From positions 1-64,000 of the forward strand of contig CAVUPF010000011.1 in NCBI GenBank assembly GCA_963743285.1: a DNA stretch of 64,000 nucleotides. The letters run 5' to 3'. The notes beneath the pieces were generated by a model that was not told the DNA's origin, searched no databases, and saw nothing but the letters and a program-made list of their open reading frames with translations. The position numbers and the translations under genes were made by a program. Position 1 is the stretch's first letter. Every line of letters starts with the position of its first letter. The DNA comes from CAVUPF01 sp963743285. Lineage in GTDB: Bacteria; Actinomycetota; Thermoleophilia; Solirubrobacterales; 70-9. This document shows positions 42,144-50,320 of the stretch, in pieces.

Positions 42144-43808
42144 TCATGCAGCCCGCCTGGATCGCTCGACCTGGTGCAGTCCAGCTACCCAGGCCTCGGT
42201 ATCGATCTCGCCGCGAATCAACGCCGCGAGTCCACTCAGCGCCCCGGCCGGCACCCCGGCAGCCGCGATCGCCTCGGCGAGCAGCGGCGCCGTGTCAAGC
42301 CCCTCCGAGGCCTGACCGATCAGCTGCTGGATCTCGGCCGCTGGCGTGCCCGCTCCCAACAGCTCTCCGGCGCGGCGATTGCGCCCGGTCGGCGCCATCA
42401 TCGTCGCGGTCAGATCGCCGACGCCGGCCAGGCCGGAGAAGGTCTCCAGCTGCGCGCCGCGCCCGATCGCGTACGCGATGCACTCGCGCCAGATCTCGGC
42501 GGCGGCGATCCCGGCCGCGTTGAGCCCGTGCGACTCGGCGGCGGCGGCGGCCAAGGCGGCGGCGTTCTTGGCCGCCCCGGCCATCTCGACCCCGGTCACG
42601 TCGGCGGAGCGCTCGCAGACCAGGCCAGCTTGGTCGAAGACCTCGCCGAGCTGGTCTCGCAGGTCGAGGTCGGCCGAGCCGAGTACCAGGGCGGCCGAGC
42701 CGGAGACCGCCTCGCGGGCGTGGGCTGGGCCACCGAGGCAGGCGATCGCTCGGGCCCTCACCCTCTCCCCGACGTACTCGGCCGGGAGCTGGCCCTGGGG
42801 GGCGATCAGGCCCTTGGTCAGCAACAGCACCGCCGATCGCTCTCCGACCCGGTCGGCGATCGCGCCGACCGCCTGCGGCAGCGACTTCGAGGGGATCGCC
42901 AGGCAGACGAGGTCAAGGCCGGCCAGTTCGATCCTCGACGCCGGGCGGACGTCGATGGCCTCAGGGAGGCTGATGCCCTCCAGGTAGCGGCTGTTCTCCC
43001 TCTCCTCCGCCAGCTCCGCCGCCTGGGCAGCAGTGCGGGTCCCAAGCTGGACCTCGAGCCCGCCGCGGGCGAGTAGCACGGCGACCGCGGTGCCCCAGCT
43101 GCCCGCACCGATCACCGCCGCGCGGCGCATCGGCGGCAGGCCGCCCAGGTCTTCCCACTGCAGCTGGACGTTGGGCCAGATCCGCGCAGTCACGGTTTCG
43201 GCCAGCGCCGGCGAGGGGTGGGCGGCGCGCGGGAAGGTCATCGCGCGGCCGAGGCGGACCTTGACCTTGCGAGGCCGAATGCGCCAGCGGCGCCGAATCT
43301 GTTCGGTGCCGAGCACAGCGGCGGGGATCACCGGCGCGCCGGTCTGTAAAGCGAGTCGGCCAACCCCCCGCCTCGGCGCCGCCAGCGAGCCGCTGCGGAT
43401 CCGGGTGCCCTCGGGGAAGATGCAGACGGTGCCGCCGCGCTCGACGACGAGGCGGGCGGTCTCCATCGCGTCCTCATCGGAGGATCCGCGGCAGATCGGG
43501 AAGGCACCAAGGCGGGAGAGGAGCCAGCCCTGCCAGCGGCGCTCGAACAGCTCCACCTTGGCGACGTAGTGCATCGGCCGGCGCCAGGGTAGGCAGCCGC
43601 CGATCGCGAAGGGGTCGAGGAAGCTGCGGTGGTTGGAGGCGACGATCAGCCCACCCTTGACGCGGGCGTGCTCGCGGCCGTTGCGCGCATAGCGGAAGTA
43701 GACGAGGAAGAACGGCGTCATCGAGGCCCTGGCCAGCAGGTAAAGCAGCCAGTTGACGCCGTGGGTGCGGGTGTAGGCGTGGTAGCCCTGGAGTCGCTCT
43801 TCGCTCAC
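42144..43808 (-). CDS. Fusion of 1-acylglycerol-3-phosphate acyltransferase (PlsC) and glycerol-3-phosphate dehydrogenase (GpsA)
   Basis: 554 aa read in one frame with no stop between the parts. Residues 1-215 are PlsC-like: H60-x4-D65 in NHRSFLDPF, GAFPICRG near 101 and FPEGTR at 131-136. Residues 227-554 are a full GpsA: Rossmann GAGSWGTAV near 234, LLTKGL, EMAGAAKNAAALAAA with the catalytic-type Lys, and SGLAGVGDLTATMMAPTGRNRRAGE. One product would make glycerol 3-phosphate and also add the second acyl chain toward phosphatidic acid. An internal ATG at 43130 (MRRAAVIGAGSWG) could start a separate GpsA, but no strong ribosome site is seen. Confidence 0.88.
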   Translation of the reverse strand: MSEERLQGYHAYTRTHGVNWLLYLLARASMTPFFLVYFRYARNGREHARVKGGLIVASNHRSFLDPFAIGGCLPWRRPMHYVAKVELFERRWQGWLLSRLGAFPICRGSSDEDAMETARLVVERGGTVCIFPEGTRIRSGSLAAPRRGVGRLALQTGAPVIPAAVLGTEQIRRRWRIRPRKVKVRLGRAMTFPRAAHPSPALAETVTARIWPNVQLQWEDLGGLPPMRRAAVIGAGSWGTAVAVLLARGGLEVQLGTRTAAQAAELAEERENSRYLEGISLPEAIDVRPASRIELAGLDLVCLAIPSKSLPQAVGAIADRVGERSAVLLLTKGLIAPQGQLPAEYVGERVRARAIACLGGPAHAREAVSGSAALVLGSADLDLRDQLGEVFDQAGLVCERSADVTGVEMAGAAKNAAALAAAAAESHGLNAAGIAAAEIWRECIAYAIGRGAQLETFSGLAGVGDLTATMMAPTGRNRRAGELLGAGTPAAEIQQLIGQASEGLDTAPLLAEAIAAAGVPAGALSGLAALIRGEIDTEAWVAGLHQVERSRRAA

Positions 43809-43838
43809 GAAGAGCGCTACACGGCGGCGGGGACGCGG

Positions 43839-44843
43839 TTACCAGGCACTTTCGATCAGCTGCGCGAGCTCGTCACGGTTGGGGGGGTCGGGTGTGAATG
43901 CCAATTCGGGCCGGGCCAGGATGGCGTCAATGGCTTGGTCGAGCTTCGCCCTGTCCGCGCCGAGGGTTCCGAGACCGGGTGGGTTGCCGCCCAGAGCGAG
44001 GATGCGGGCTTCGATCTCGGCGAGATTGGTCTTGATTGCTGCCGCCAGCGATGAGATCTGGTCGGGGGCTCGGGGCGCCATGAAGGCCATCGCCCGCGGG
44101 AGGATCGCCGCGTTGGTCTCGGCGTGGGGGCTGCCGCAGACGCGGACGAGGGTTTGGCAGATCACGTGGTGGACGGCGAACATGCCGGAGTCGATCGCGT
44201 AGCCGCTGAGGATCGAGCCGAGGGCAAGCGCGGCGCGATCGCGCCCGCTGGGGTCCTGGTCGAGGGAGGTGGCGATCAGCGCGGCGCCGCGTAGCGCGGT
44301 CATCTCGGAGACCGGGTTGGCGAAGGGCGTGTAGAGGGAGTCGGCACCGTGGGCGAGGGCGTTCATCGAACTGAAGCGGAGCGCCCGCTCCGGCTGGCTG
44401 GTCATCGTCTCCTCATCGGCGATCACCAGCGCCGGGCGGACCAGGCCCCCCACCCTTCCCTCGGCGCCGGCCGGCAGGCGATGGATGCCGGTCATCTCGG
44501 CGCCCGACATCGTGGTAGGAATTGCGGCGACGCTCGCGGCGCTCACCGAGGCGAGCGCCTTCGCGGTGTCGATGACGCGGCCGCCGCCGAGCGCCACCAG
44601 GCGGCGGGAGCGGGCCGAGCCGAGGAGCGACGCGGCCGCCTCGGGCACGCCGCCGGAAGCGACCTCGTGGACGGCGTCCGCCGCGGCAGCCAACTCCGGC
44701 ACGACGGCAAGCCCCCGCGGCGTCGTCAACAGCTCAAACGGGGCGAAGCCATGCTCTCGGAGAAGCTGGGGCGCCTGGGCGGCGCCCCCGCGGCGGAAGA
44801 TCACCGTGCGGCCCGCGTCCCGCCAGACGAACTCGCCGTTCAC
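43839..44843 (-). CDS. Maleylacetate reductase/iron-type alcohol dehydrogenase
   Basis: 334 aa. Dehydroquinate-synthase-like fold with NAD(P) loop VALGGGRVIDTAKALA and TTMSGAEMT; metal-site residues appear in SSMNALAHGADSLY, FAVHHVICQTL and GSPHAETNAAILP. Length and order match maleylacetate reductases, which reduce maleylacetate to 3-oxoadipate. Its GTG overlaps the stop of the ring-cleaving dioxygenase by 4 bp, and this pairing supports an aromatic-ring degradation role. Confidence 0.85.
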   Translation of the reverse strand: MNGEFVWRDAGRTVIFRRGGAAQAPQLLREHGFAPFELLTTPRGLAVVPELAAAADAVHEVASGGVPEAAASLLGSARSRRLVALGGGRVIDTAKALASVSAASVAAIPTTMSGAEMTGIHRLPAGAEGRVGGLVRPALVIADEETMTSQPERALRFSSMNALAHGADSLYTPFANPVSEMTALRGAALIATSLDQDPSGRDRAALALGSILSGYAIDSGMFAVHHVICQTLVRVCGSPHAETNAAILPRAMAFMAPRAPDQISSLAAAIKTNLAEIEARILALGGNPPGLGTLGADRAKLDQAIDAILARPELAFTPDPPNRDELAQLIESAW

Positions 44844-45757
44844 CCGGCGGCGATCACCCGCGGGTTGATCACCGGTCTCAGGCTGGGCTCCACCTCGGCC
44901 CGCAGGTGCTCATAGTCGGGCGGCAGCGAGAGCTTCTCGCCGAGCTGCCCAAGGGGCTCATCGACTGTGAAGCCCGGGCCTAGCGTGGCGATCTCGAAGA
45001 GCACGCCGCTCGGCTCACGAAAGTAGATGGAGCGGAAGTAGAAGCGGTCGATCACCGCAGTCGGGCTGGCGCCGGCGGCGATCGCCCTCTCCCGCCACCC
45101 GAGCTGCTCGTCCATGTTCGAGGCCCAGGCGACGTGGTGGACGCTGCCCGCGCCCTGCAGCCCCCCCTCGCCGGGCGGCTCGTCGTAGATGTAGAGGCCG
45201 CCGCGCCGCTCCCCGCGCGCCTCCCAGCCCCCGTCGCGCGGCTCGAACTCAAGCGCCTCGAGCAGGCCGCGGCTGGCGGCTGGCGCGGCGCTGTAGGCGC
45301 GGACCGCGTGAAAGCCCCGCAGCGCCAACTCGGCGGGGACCTCGGGATGATCGGCGATCAGCGGCTCGTCGTCGACCTCGACCACCGCGAGCTCGTGGCC
45401 GAGCCCCTCAGGGTCGGAGAAGCGCAGCGCACCATCGAGCCGCTCCGTGGAGACGCCGCTCCCCTCCAGCCGCTCCGCCCAGAAGGCGAGCGAGTCCTCT
45501 GAGCCGACCCGCCAGACGATCCGGTGGACCATCCCGGCGCCGGCCCGCCCTCGCGGCACGCCCGGGTACTCGAAGAAGGTGAGGTCAGAGCCGGCGCTGC
45601 CCCTCTCGTCGGCGAAGAAGAGGTGATAGACGGTCGGGTTGTCCTGGTTGACGGTCTTCTTGACCAAGCGCAGGCCGAGCACGCCCACGTAGAAATCGAC
45701 GTTTCGCTGCGCGTCCTCGGTGATCGCGGTTATGTGGTGGACCCCCTCGAGCTTCAC
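44840..45757 (-). CDS. Ring-cleaving (hydroquinone-type) dioxygenase, glyoxalase/VOC fold
   Basis: 305 aa from GTG at 45757. Two VOC halves: VHHITAITEDAQRNVDFYVGVLGLRLVKKTVNQD at the N-terminus, VHHVAWASNMDEQLGWRERAIAAG near residue 210 and LFEIATLGPGF near 255. The His-His-Glu triad fits metal binding. The family (MhqO, LinE, PcpA-like) opens hydroquinones to acylated muconates such as maleylacetate. The coupled maleylacetate reductase gene would then act on the product. Starts divergently from the SHOCT gene with only 23 bp between starts. Confidence 0.85.
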   Translation of the reverse strand: MKLEGVHHITAITEDAQRNVDFYVGVLGLRLVKKTVNQDNPTVYHLFFADERGSAGSDLTFFEYPGVPRGRAGAGMVHRIVWRVGSEDSLAFWAERLEGSGVSTERLDGALRFSDPEGLGHELAVVEVDDEPLIADHPEVPAELALRGFHAVRAYSAAPAASRGLLEALEFEPRDGGWEARGERRGGLYIYDEPPGEGGLQGAGSVHHVAWASNMDEQLGWRERAIAAGASPTAVIDRFYFRSIYFREPSGVLFEIATLGPGFTVDEPLGQLGEKLSLPPDYEHLRAEVEPSLRPVINPRVIAAG

Positions 45758-45780
45758 TGGTGACGTATAGCATCCTCTGA

Positions 45781-47169
45781 ATGAGTCGCGGACGACGACG
45801 CTCGGTGAAAGCGTTGGTCGCACTGGGCTCGGTCCTCGCCTTCCTCAGCGTCTTCTCGATCTGGGTCGAACGCCAGGCGCTCAACACCAACGACTGGGTT
45901 GAAACCAGCGGCCAGCTGCTGCAGAACTCGAAGATCCGCAGCGCGGTCGCCAACTACCTGGTCAACCAGCTCTACGAACACGTCAACGTCGAGAAGGAAC
46001 TGAGAAGCATCCTCCCCGGCGAAACGAAGCGACTCGCCGGACCGGCCGCGGGTGGGTTGCGACAGGTGGCCGGCAACGGCGCCGAACAGATCCTGAAGAC
46101 CTCGATCGCGCAGAGCCTCTGGCAGAGCGCCAACCGGACTGCCCACGAACAGCTGGTCGCCGTCCTGGAAGAAAAGAGCGGCACCCTCTCGACCGAAAAC
46201 GGGACCGTGACGCTTAACCTCGGCAGTCTCGTCACCAACCTCGCCAACCAGGTCGGGATCGGCGCCGACCTGGCGGCAAAGCTGCCGCCGAATGCCGGTC
46301 AGATCGAGATCCTCCACTCCGATCAGCTGAAGACCGCGCAGAACATCGCCGTAGCCGTGAAGGGGCTGGCGCTGCTGCTCTCGCTGCTCACCTTCGCCGC
46401 CTTCGCCGCGGCGATCTACTTGGCGCGCGATGGGCGCTGGGTGACGATCCTCTTCTCCGGGATCGGCCTGATCGCGGCCGGCTTCGCGGTGATCGTCGCC
46501 CGCCACGTCGCCGGGGGGATCGTGGTCGGCCAACTTGTTACTAATCAGAGCGTCAAGCCGGCGGCAGAAGCGACCTGGATGATCGCTACCTCGCTGATGA
46601 CCAGCATCGCGACGACGGTAATCGTGATCGGTGCGCTTTTCGCGATCGCCGGCTGGCTGGGCTCGCCGACCGGCTCGGCCCGGGCCAGTCGCAGGACGAT
46701 CGCGCCGGCCCTGAGCGAATACCGGCCCTTCGTCTACACGGGCCTGGCGATCGTCGTCGGCATCTACTTCCTCTCGGCCCCGACCCAGGGCCTGCGCTCC
46801 TTCCTCACCACCCTCCTCGTCGCCGCGATGGCCGCCTTCGGGATCCGCGAGCTGGGCAGGCAAACGGCGACGGAGTTCCCCGACGCCAAGTTCCACACGA
46901 TGTTCGGCCACACAAAAGACCGGGTGGTCGACGCAGTGAAAGGCGCCAACCTCGGCGAGCGCGCCTCGAAACTGAGGCTGCCGGAGATGAGGGCGCCGAG
47001 CGGTGGGACGGCCGCCCCCGAGGCGCCAACCGCCGTGCTGCCGCCGAGCGAGGACGATGCCCGCCTCGCGCGGCTCGAGCGCCTCGGCGACCTGCGTGAG
47101 AAGGGCGTCCTCACAGACGAGGAGTTCGCCGCCGAGAAGTCGCGCGTGCTGCGCGGCAGCGGCTCCTGA
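45781..47169 (+). CDS. Multi-pass membrane protein with C-terminal SHOCT domain
   Basis: 462 aa. One helix near residues 10-30, an extracytoplasmic region of about 160 residues, three to four helices between 190 and 300, further hydrophobic segments around 320-360, then a short C-terminal motif ARLERLGDLREKGVLTDEEFAAEKSRVL, the SHOCT signature. SHOCT domains are short oligomerisation or membrane-sorting elements. Overall function unknown. Good codon bias supports it. Confidence 0.75.
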   Translation: MSRGRRRSVKALVALGSVLAFLSVFSIWVERQALNTNDWVETSGQLLQNSKIRSAVANYLVNQLYEHVNVEKELRSILPGETKRLAGPAAGGLRQVAGNGAEQILKTSIAQSLWQSANRTAHEQLVAVLEEKSGTLSTENGTVTLNLGSLVTNLANQVGIGADLAAKLPPNAGQIEILHSDQLKTAQNIAVAVKGLALLLSLLTFAAFAAAIYLARDGRWVTILFSGIGLIAAGFAVIVARHVAGGIVVGQLVTNQSVKPAAEATWMIATSLMTSIATTVIVIGALFAIAGWLGSPTGSARASRRTIAPALSEYRPFVYTGLAIVVGIYFLSAPTQGLRSFLTTLLVAAMAAFGIRELGRQTATEFPDAKFHTMFGHTKDRVVDAVKGANLGERASKLRLPEMRAPSGGTAAPEAPTAVLPPSEDDARLARLERLGDLREKGVLTDEEFAAEKSRVLRGSGS

Positions 47170-47254
47170 GCGTCAAAGCCGCCACCGGAATCGAACTCGC
47201 GACGCCAAAGCCCCCACAAGACGCCGCAGCGATGCGCGGTGAGCCAACTTTTCA

Positions 47255-47327
47255 AGCCCGCGCTCGGACTCGAACCGAGAACCACTCCTTACAAGGAGTG
47301 TGCTCTACCAAGCCGAGCTGCCTGGGT
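47255..47327 (-). tRNA. Degenerate tRNA-Thr(UGU)-like sequence, probable pseudo-tRNA
   Basis: A 73-nt minus-strand sequence shows an intact D-arm (GCTC-GGCTTGGTA-GAGC) and an intact T-arm (CTCGG-TTCGAGT-CCGAG). The middle reads CACTC-CTTGTAA-GGAGT, where UGU would be the anticodon (Thr), but the stem pairs only if the loop is 6 or 8 nt. The acceptor 5' strand (ACCCAGG) pairs poorly with the 3' strand (CGCGGGC). Conserved U8 is C. It is either a remnant of a real tRNA or a recent casualty of rearrangement; aminoacylation is doubtful. Confidence 0.45.
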
Positions 47328-47329
47328 TT

Positions 47330-47542
47330 ATGGCCCTGAATCCCTTTGTTCTCGGCGTCCACTCGATCGGTTCCGGCGCCGACGCCGAACAGCCTTGGTT
47401 CCTACTCGTGCTTGTCCTCTCGGTCGCTCCTGCCGCGATCCTGCTGGCGGGGAGGCTCACTCAGGGCGGCTCCAAACGATCACAGGCGCCAGTGGCAACA
47501 AGAGCGGTCACGGCTCACCCGCCGGTGCGGGCTGGGCGCTGA
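47330..47542 (+). CDS. Possible small membrane protein, 70 aa
   Basis: ATG at 47330 (MALNPFVLGVHSIGSGADA) followed by one hydrophobic helix (PWFLLVLVLSVAPAAILLAG) and a basic tail. Codon bias is weak and the end overlaps the 3' end of the ApbE gene antisense by 35 bp. No ribosome-binding site is seen. It may be a chance frame next to the tRNA-like sequence. Confidence 0.3.
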   Translation: MALNPFVLGVHSIGSGADAEQPWFLLVLVLSVAPAAILLAGRLTQGGSKRSQAPVATRAVTAHPPVRAGR

Positions 47543-48470
47543 TCGGGCCGACCGTCTCTATTGCGCCACTGTCGTGGACAAGCCGCCCGCCGCGCTCGGC
47601 GAGGATCGCGCAGCCACCCTCCGGTCCGGAGAGCAGCGCCGCCTTGGCCAAGGTCTCCGCCTGCACCGCGGTATCTCCCAGGGCGGTGGCCCCGATCAGG
47701 CCGGTCCAGGCGGGCTGACCCGTGGAGGGATCGAGCAGGTGGTGGAAGTAGCGCCCGTCGGCATCGCGCCAGATCCGCACGCCCAGCCCCGAGGTCGCGA
47801 CCGCGCCGGAGCCGAGCCGCAGAACGTAGGCGAGCTCGCCGGTCAAGGGGTGCTCGACGAAGACCTCGTAGGGCTGGATGAGGGCGTCTGTGCCGCCGAT
47901 CCGGATGTCGCCACCGCAGTCGACGACGAAGCGGGAGTAGCCGCGCAGGTGGGCGGCGATCATGTCCGCGGCCAGGCCCTTGCCGGTGCCGCCGGTGTCG
48001 AAGCGGACGCCTGGGGGTCGGGAGATCGTCCCCGCGGCGTCATCGACCTCGAAGCCGCGCCAGCGCGCATCAGGATTGGGTCCAGCCGGCCGCCGGGGCG
48101 GCGCCTCGGCGAGGGCGGCGCCGAGCGGCGCGCCCGAGGCTCGCGCCCGCGAGGCGACGTAGCCGGCGGACTCGATCTCCTCGACCAGAGTCGGGTCGAC
48201 CAGGCCGCCGCTGCGCTCTGCCGCCTCCAGGCCAGCCTTCACCGCGTCACGCAGCAGCTCGGAGGTGGGGACGCAATCGCGCGGATCGTCGTTCAGCGCC
48301 CAGAGCTCACTTTCGGGCCTGAAACGGGAGAGCGCGGCGTCGAACTTGATCACGAATCGTTTCACCTGCCCAGCCGCCTCAACCGCAGTGGCCAATCCGG
48401 AGCCGGGCTCCCCGATCAGCAGCCGGACATGGGAGCCCATCGCGTCAAAGCGGACATCGTGTTCGCCCAC
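47508..48470 (-). CDS. apbE: FAD:protein FMN transferase (ApbE), first copy
   Basis: 320 aa from GTG at 48470. ApbE landmarks are present: DAMGSHVRLLI near residue 9, SRFRPESELWALND near 50, VRFDTGGTGKGLAADMIA near 165, VDCGGDIRIGG near 190, AVATSGLGVR near 225 and HHLLDPSTGQPAW near 245. ApbE covalently attaches FMN to Ser/Thr of extracytoplasmic redox proteins. No signal peptide is obvious. It lies 8 bp after a multi-helix membrane protein gene, and the redox partner is inferred to be in this cluster or elsewhere. Confidence 0.92.
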   Translation of the reverse strand: MGEHDVRFDAMGSHVRLLIGEPGSGLATAVEAAGQVKRFVIKFDAALSRFRPESELWALNDDPRDCVPTSELLRDAVKAGLEAAERSGGLVDPTLVEEIESAGYVASRARASGAPLGAALAEAPPRRPAGPNPDARWRGFEVDDAAGTISRPPGVRFDTGGTGKGLAADMIAAHLRGYSRFVVDCGGDIRIGGTDALIQPYEVFVEHPLTGELAYVLRLGSGAVATSGLGVRIWRDADGRYFHHLLDPSTGQPAWTGLIGATALGDTAVQAETLAKAALLSGPEGGCAILAERGGRLVHDSGAIETVGPISAQPAPAGEP

Positions 48471-48478
48471 TTGAGGGC

Positions 48479-49081
48479 TCAATGGCCGGCGAGCCAGGGA
48501 CCGGCCAAATGATAGGTCGCCAAGGCGAGGGCCAGCCCCGCCAGCAGCGAGGTGGCGAGCAGCGTCAGTCGCAGGCCCGAGCCCGCCAGCGCCGCCTCGC
48601 GGCCGCCGCTGCGGCGCCAGTCGGGGAGGGCGAGCTTTGGCACCTCGAAGAGGTGGCCGAGAACGTGGGCCGCCATCAGGGCGAACCAGAGGATGAAGCT
48701 CGCCTTGTGCAGGAACTTGAGGGTGTGGTTGCCCGGACCGTCGATCAGCAGCAGGACCCCGGTCACGAACAGCACCAGGGTGGTGAGGACCACCCCCGGC
48801 GCGAGCAGCCGCATCGGCAGGGGCGGCGGTCCCTTGCGCCGGTAGGGCGGCTCGCCGGAGTAGTAGCGGGCGAAGCGATAGCCGGTGCTGCCGAGCTTCA
48901 GCAGGACCGGCGGGATCAGCAACATGCCGATGAAGATGTGGGGGCCGCGCAGGCTGCCGATCAGGGGGATCGTCGCCCCCTCGATCGCCAGCAGGACGAG
49001 CAGCATCGCCGCTGCGCCGCCGGTCAGGCGCGCGTTGGCGGCGACGCCGTCGCGGATTGAAGCAGTACGCTCGCTGTACAT
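48479..49081 (-). CDS. Cytochrome b561/ferric-reductase-like membrane protein
   Basis: 200 aa from ATG at 49081 (MYSERTASIRDG); 49102 is an alternative. Four or five hydrophobic helices. Candidate heme ligands: His in GPHIFIGMLLIPPVLL near residue 49, and His-x13-His in LHKASFILWFALMAAHVLGHL near 130. The pattern resembles bis-heme b-type cytochrome membrane anchors. It precedes apbE and is divergent from the DoxX-Rieske gene. It may carry electrons across the membrane to an extracytoplasmic acceptor. Confidence 0.7.
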   Translation of the reverse strand: MYSERTASIRDGVAANARLTGGAAAMLLVLLAIEGATIPLIGSLRGPHIFIGMLLIPPVLLKLGSTGYRFARYYSGEPPYRRKGPPPLPMRLLAPGVVLTTLVLFVTGVLLLIDGPGNHTLKFLHKASFILWFALMAAHVLGHLFEVPKLALPDWRRSGGREAALAGSGLRLTLLATSLLAGLALALATYHLAGPWLAGH

Positions 49082-49125
49082 GAAGCGATGCTGTCCAAGC
49101 ACGCTTACGACCGGCTAACGCTTGT

Positions 49126-49141
49126 ATGAGAGGTCTCTCAT
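49126..49141. promoter_or_regulatory. Perfect palindrome ATGAGAG-GT-CTCTCAT
   Basis: A perfect 7-2-7 inverted repeat in the divergent region between the cytochrome gene (start 49081) and the DoxX-Rieske gene (start 49187). A second TGAGAGGTC copy starts 22 bp further right (49149-49157), two helical turns away. Likely operator for both transcripts; the regulator is unknown. Related half-sites occur near 55.98 kb and 60 kb. Confidence 0.6.
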
Positions 49142-49186
49142 GATGGTCTGAGAGGTCGTTTAGAGGCCGGCGAGACAGTGCGCGCG

Positions 49187-50320
49187 ATGCCCGACGAGTA
49201 CAAGACAGGGGCCTACGAGCCGCCGCCCGGCAGGCCTCGCCGCAGCGAGGCGGGCAAGAGTGGGAAGGGCGGTATATCTCCCGCCATGGCCTTGGTCCCA
49301 TTGCGACTCTTCCTCGGTGTGACCTTTGTCTACGCGGGCATCCAGAAGCTCAGCGATCCGGGCTTCCTGCATCCGGGGGCACCGACCTACATCGGCACGC
49401 AGCTTCACGGCTTCGCAAGTGGCACACCGGGCGGCTTCATCTTGCGCACCTTTGCGCTGCCACACCCCGAGCTGGCCGGCATCGGTGTGGCGATCGCCGA
49501 GATCCTGATCGGCCTGCTGGCCACTGCGGGCCTCTTCACGCGGGTCGCCGCCGCTTGTGGCATGGGGCTGAACCTCCTTCTCTTCCTCACCGCCAGCTGG
49601 CACACGACGCCCTACTTCCTCGGCCCCGACATCGTCTTCACCTTCGCCTGGCTGCCATTCGTCCTGGCCGGCGCAAGCGGTCAGCCCGCTCTCGACAGCA
49701 TCGCGCGACGCCCCTCGACAGCGACGGCGCGGCGCACCCACCTGCGAGCAACCGATATGGGGGCGGGAGGCGAATCGGTTGCCACCTCGACCCGTCGCGT
49801 GCTGTTGGCCGAGTTCGCCGGGATGGCGGTGGCGATCGGCGGTATCTCGGCACTGGTGAAGGGCAGCTACGCGGGGCCGCAAACGCTGGCTGGGGGGTCC
49901 TCGTCGGGCTCATCTGGACCGTCTCGGAGCGGCGCCGTAAATCGCGGTGGCAAGAGCAACGGCTCCGGAAGCGGCAGCTCAGGCGCTGCCCGTCGCGGTG
50001 GATCGGTCCCCTCCGGCGCGGTCAAGATCGGTCCCACCAATCAACTGCGCAGCGGGCAGGCCACCACCTACAGCGACCCCTCTGACGGCTCGCCCGACAT
50101 CCTGATCCGCGAGAGCGACGGCAAGTTGAAGGCGTTCAGCGCGGTCTGCACCCACGAGGGCTGCACCGTCGGATATGAAGGCGGCATTATCGTCTGTCCC
50201 TGTCACGGCGGCGAGTACAACGCCGAAACCGGCGAAGTGATCGCCGGTCCGCCGCCCAGCCCACTGGCGCCGAAGAAAGTGCTCGAAGCCGGCGGGCAGA
50301 TCTACGCCGTGCCGAGCTGA
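49187..50320 (+). CDS. DoxX-Rieske fusion protein
   Basis: 377 aa from ATG at 49187. Residues 35-165 are a DoxX/DoxD-type four-helix membrane domain (LRLFLGVTFVYAGIQKLSDPGF, GIGVAIAEILIGLLATAGLFTRVAAACGMGLNLLLFL). A further hydrophobic segment (EFAGMAVAIGGISALV) and a Gly/Ser-rich linker follow. The C-terminus is a Rieske 2Fe-2S domain: C321-x-H323 and C337-x2-H340, with C326 and C339 placed for the disulfide of high-potential Rieske proteins. DoxD-type domains occur in thiosulfate:quinone oxidoreductase, so quinone-linked oxidation of a reduced sulfur or other donor is possible; this is inference. Confidence 0.88.
   Translation: MPDEYKTGAYEPPPGRPRRSEAGKSGKGGISPAMALVPLRLFLGVTFVYAGIQKLSDPGFLHPGAPTYIGTQLHGFASGTPGGFILRTFALPHPELAGIGVAIAEILIGLLATAGLFTRVAAACGMGLNLLLFLTASWHTTPYFLGPDIVFTFAWLPFVLAGASGQPALDSIARRPSTATARRTHLRATDMGAGGESVATSTRRVLLAEFAGMAVAIGGISALVKGSYAGPQTLAGGSSSGSSGPSRSGAVNRGGKSNGSGSGSSGAARRGGSVPSGAVKIGPTNQLRSGQATTYSDPSDGSPDILIRESDGKLKAFSAVCTHEGCTVGYEGGIIVCPCHGGEYNAETGEVIAGPPPSPLAPKKVLEAGGQIYAVPS

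Noticed and set aside
45754..46911. 385-codon minus-strand frame
   Set aside because: Antisense to the SHOCT membrane protein and lacking any recognisable domain; Asp/Arg/Gly-rich shadow.
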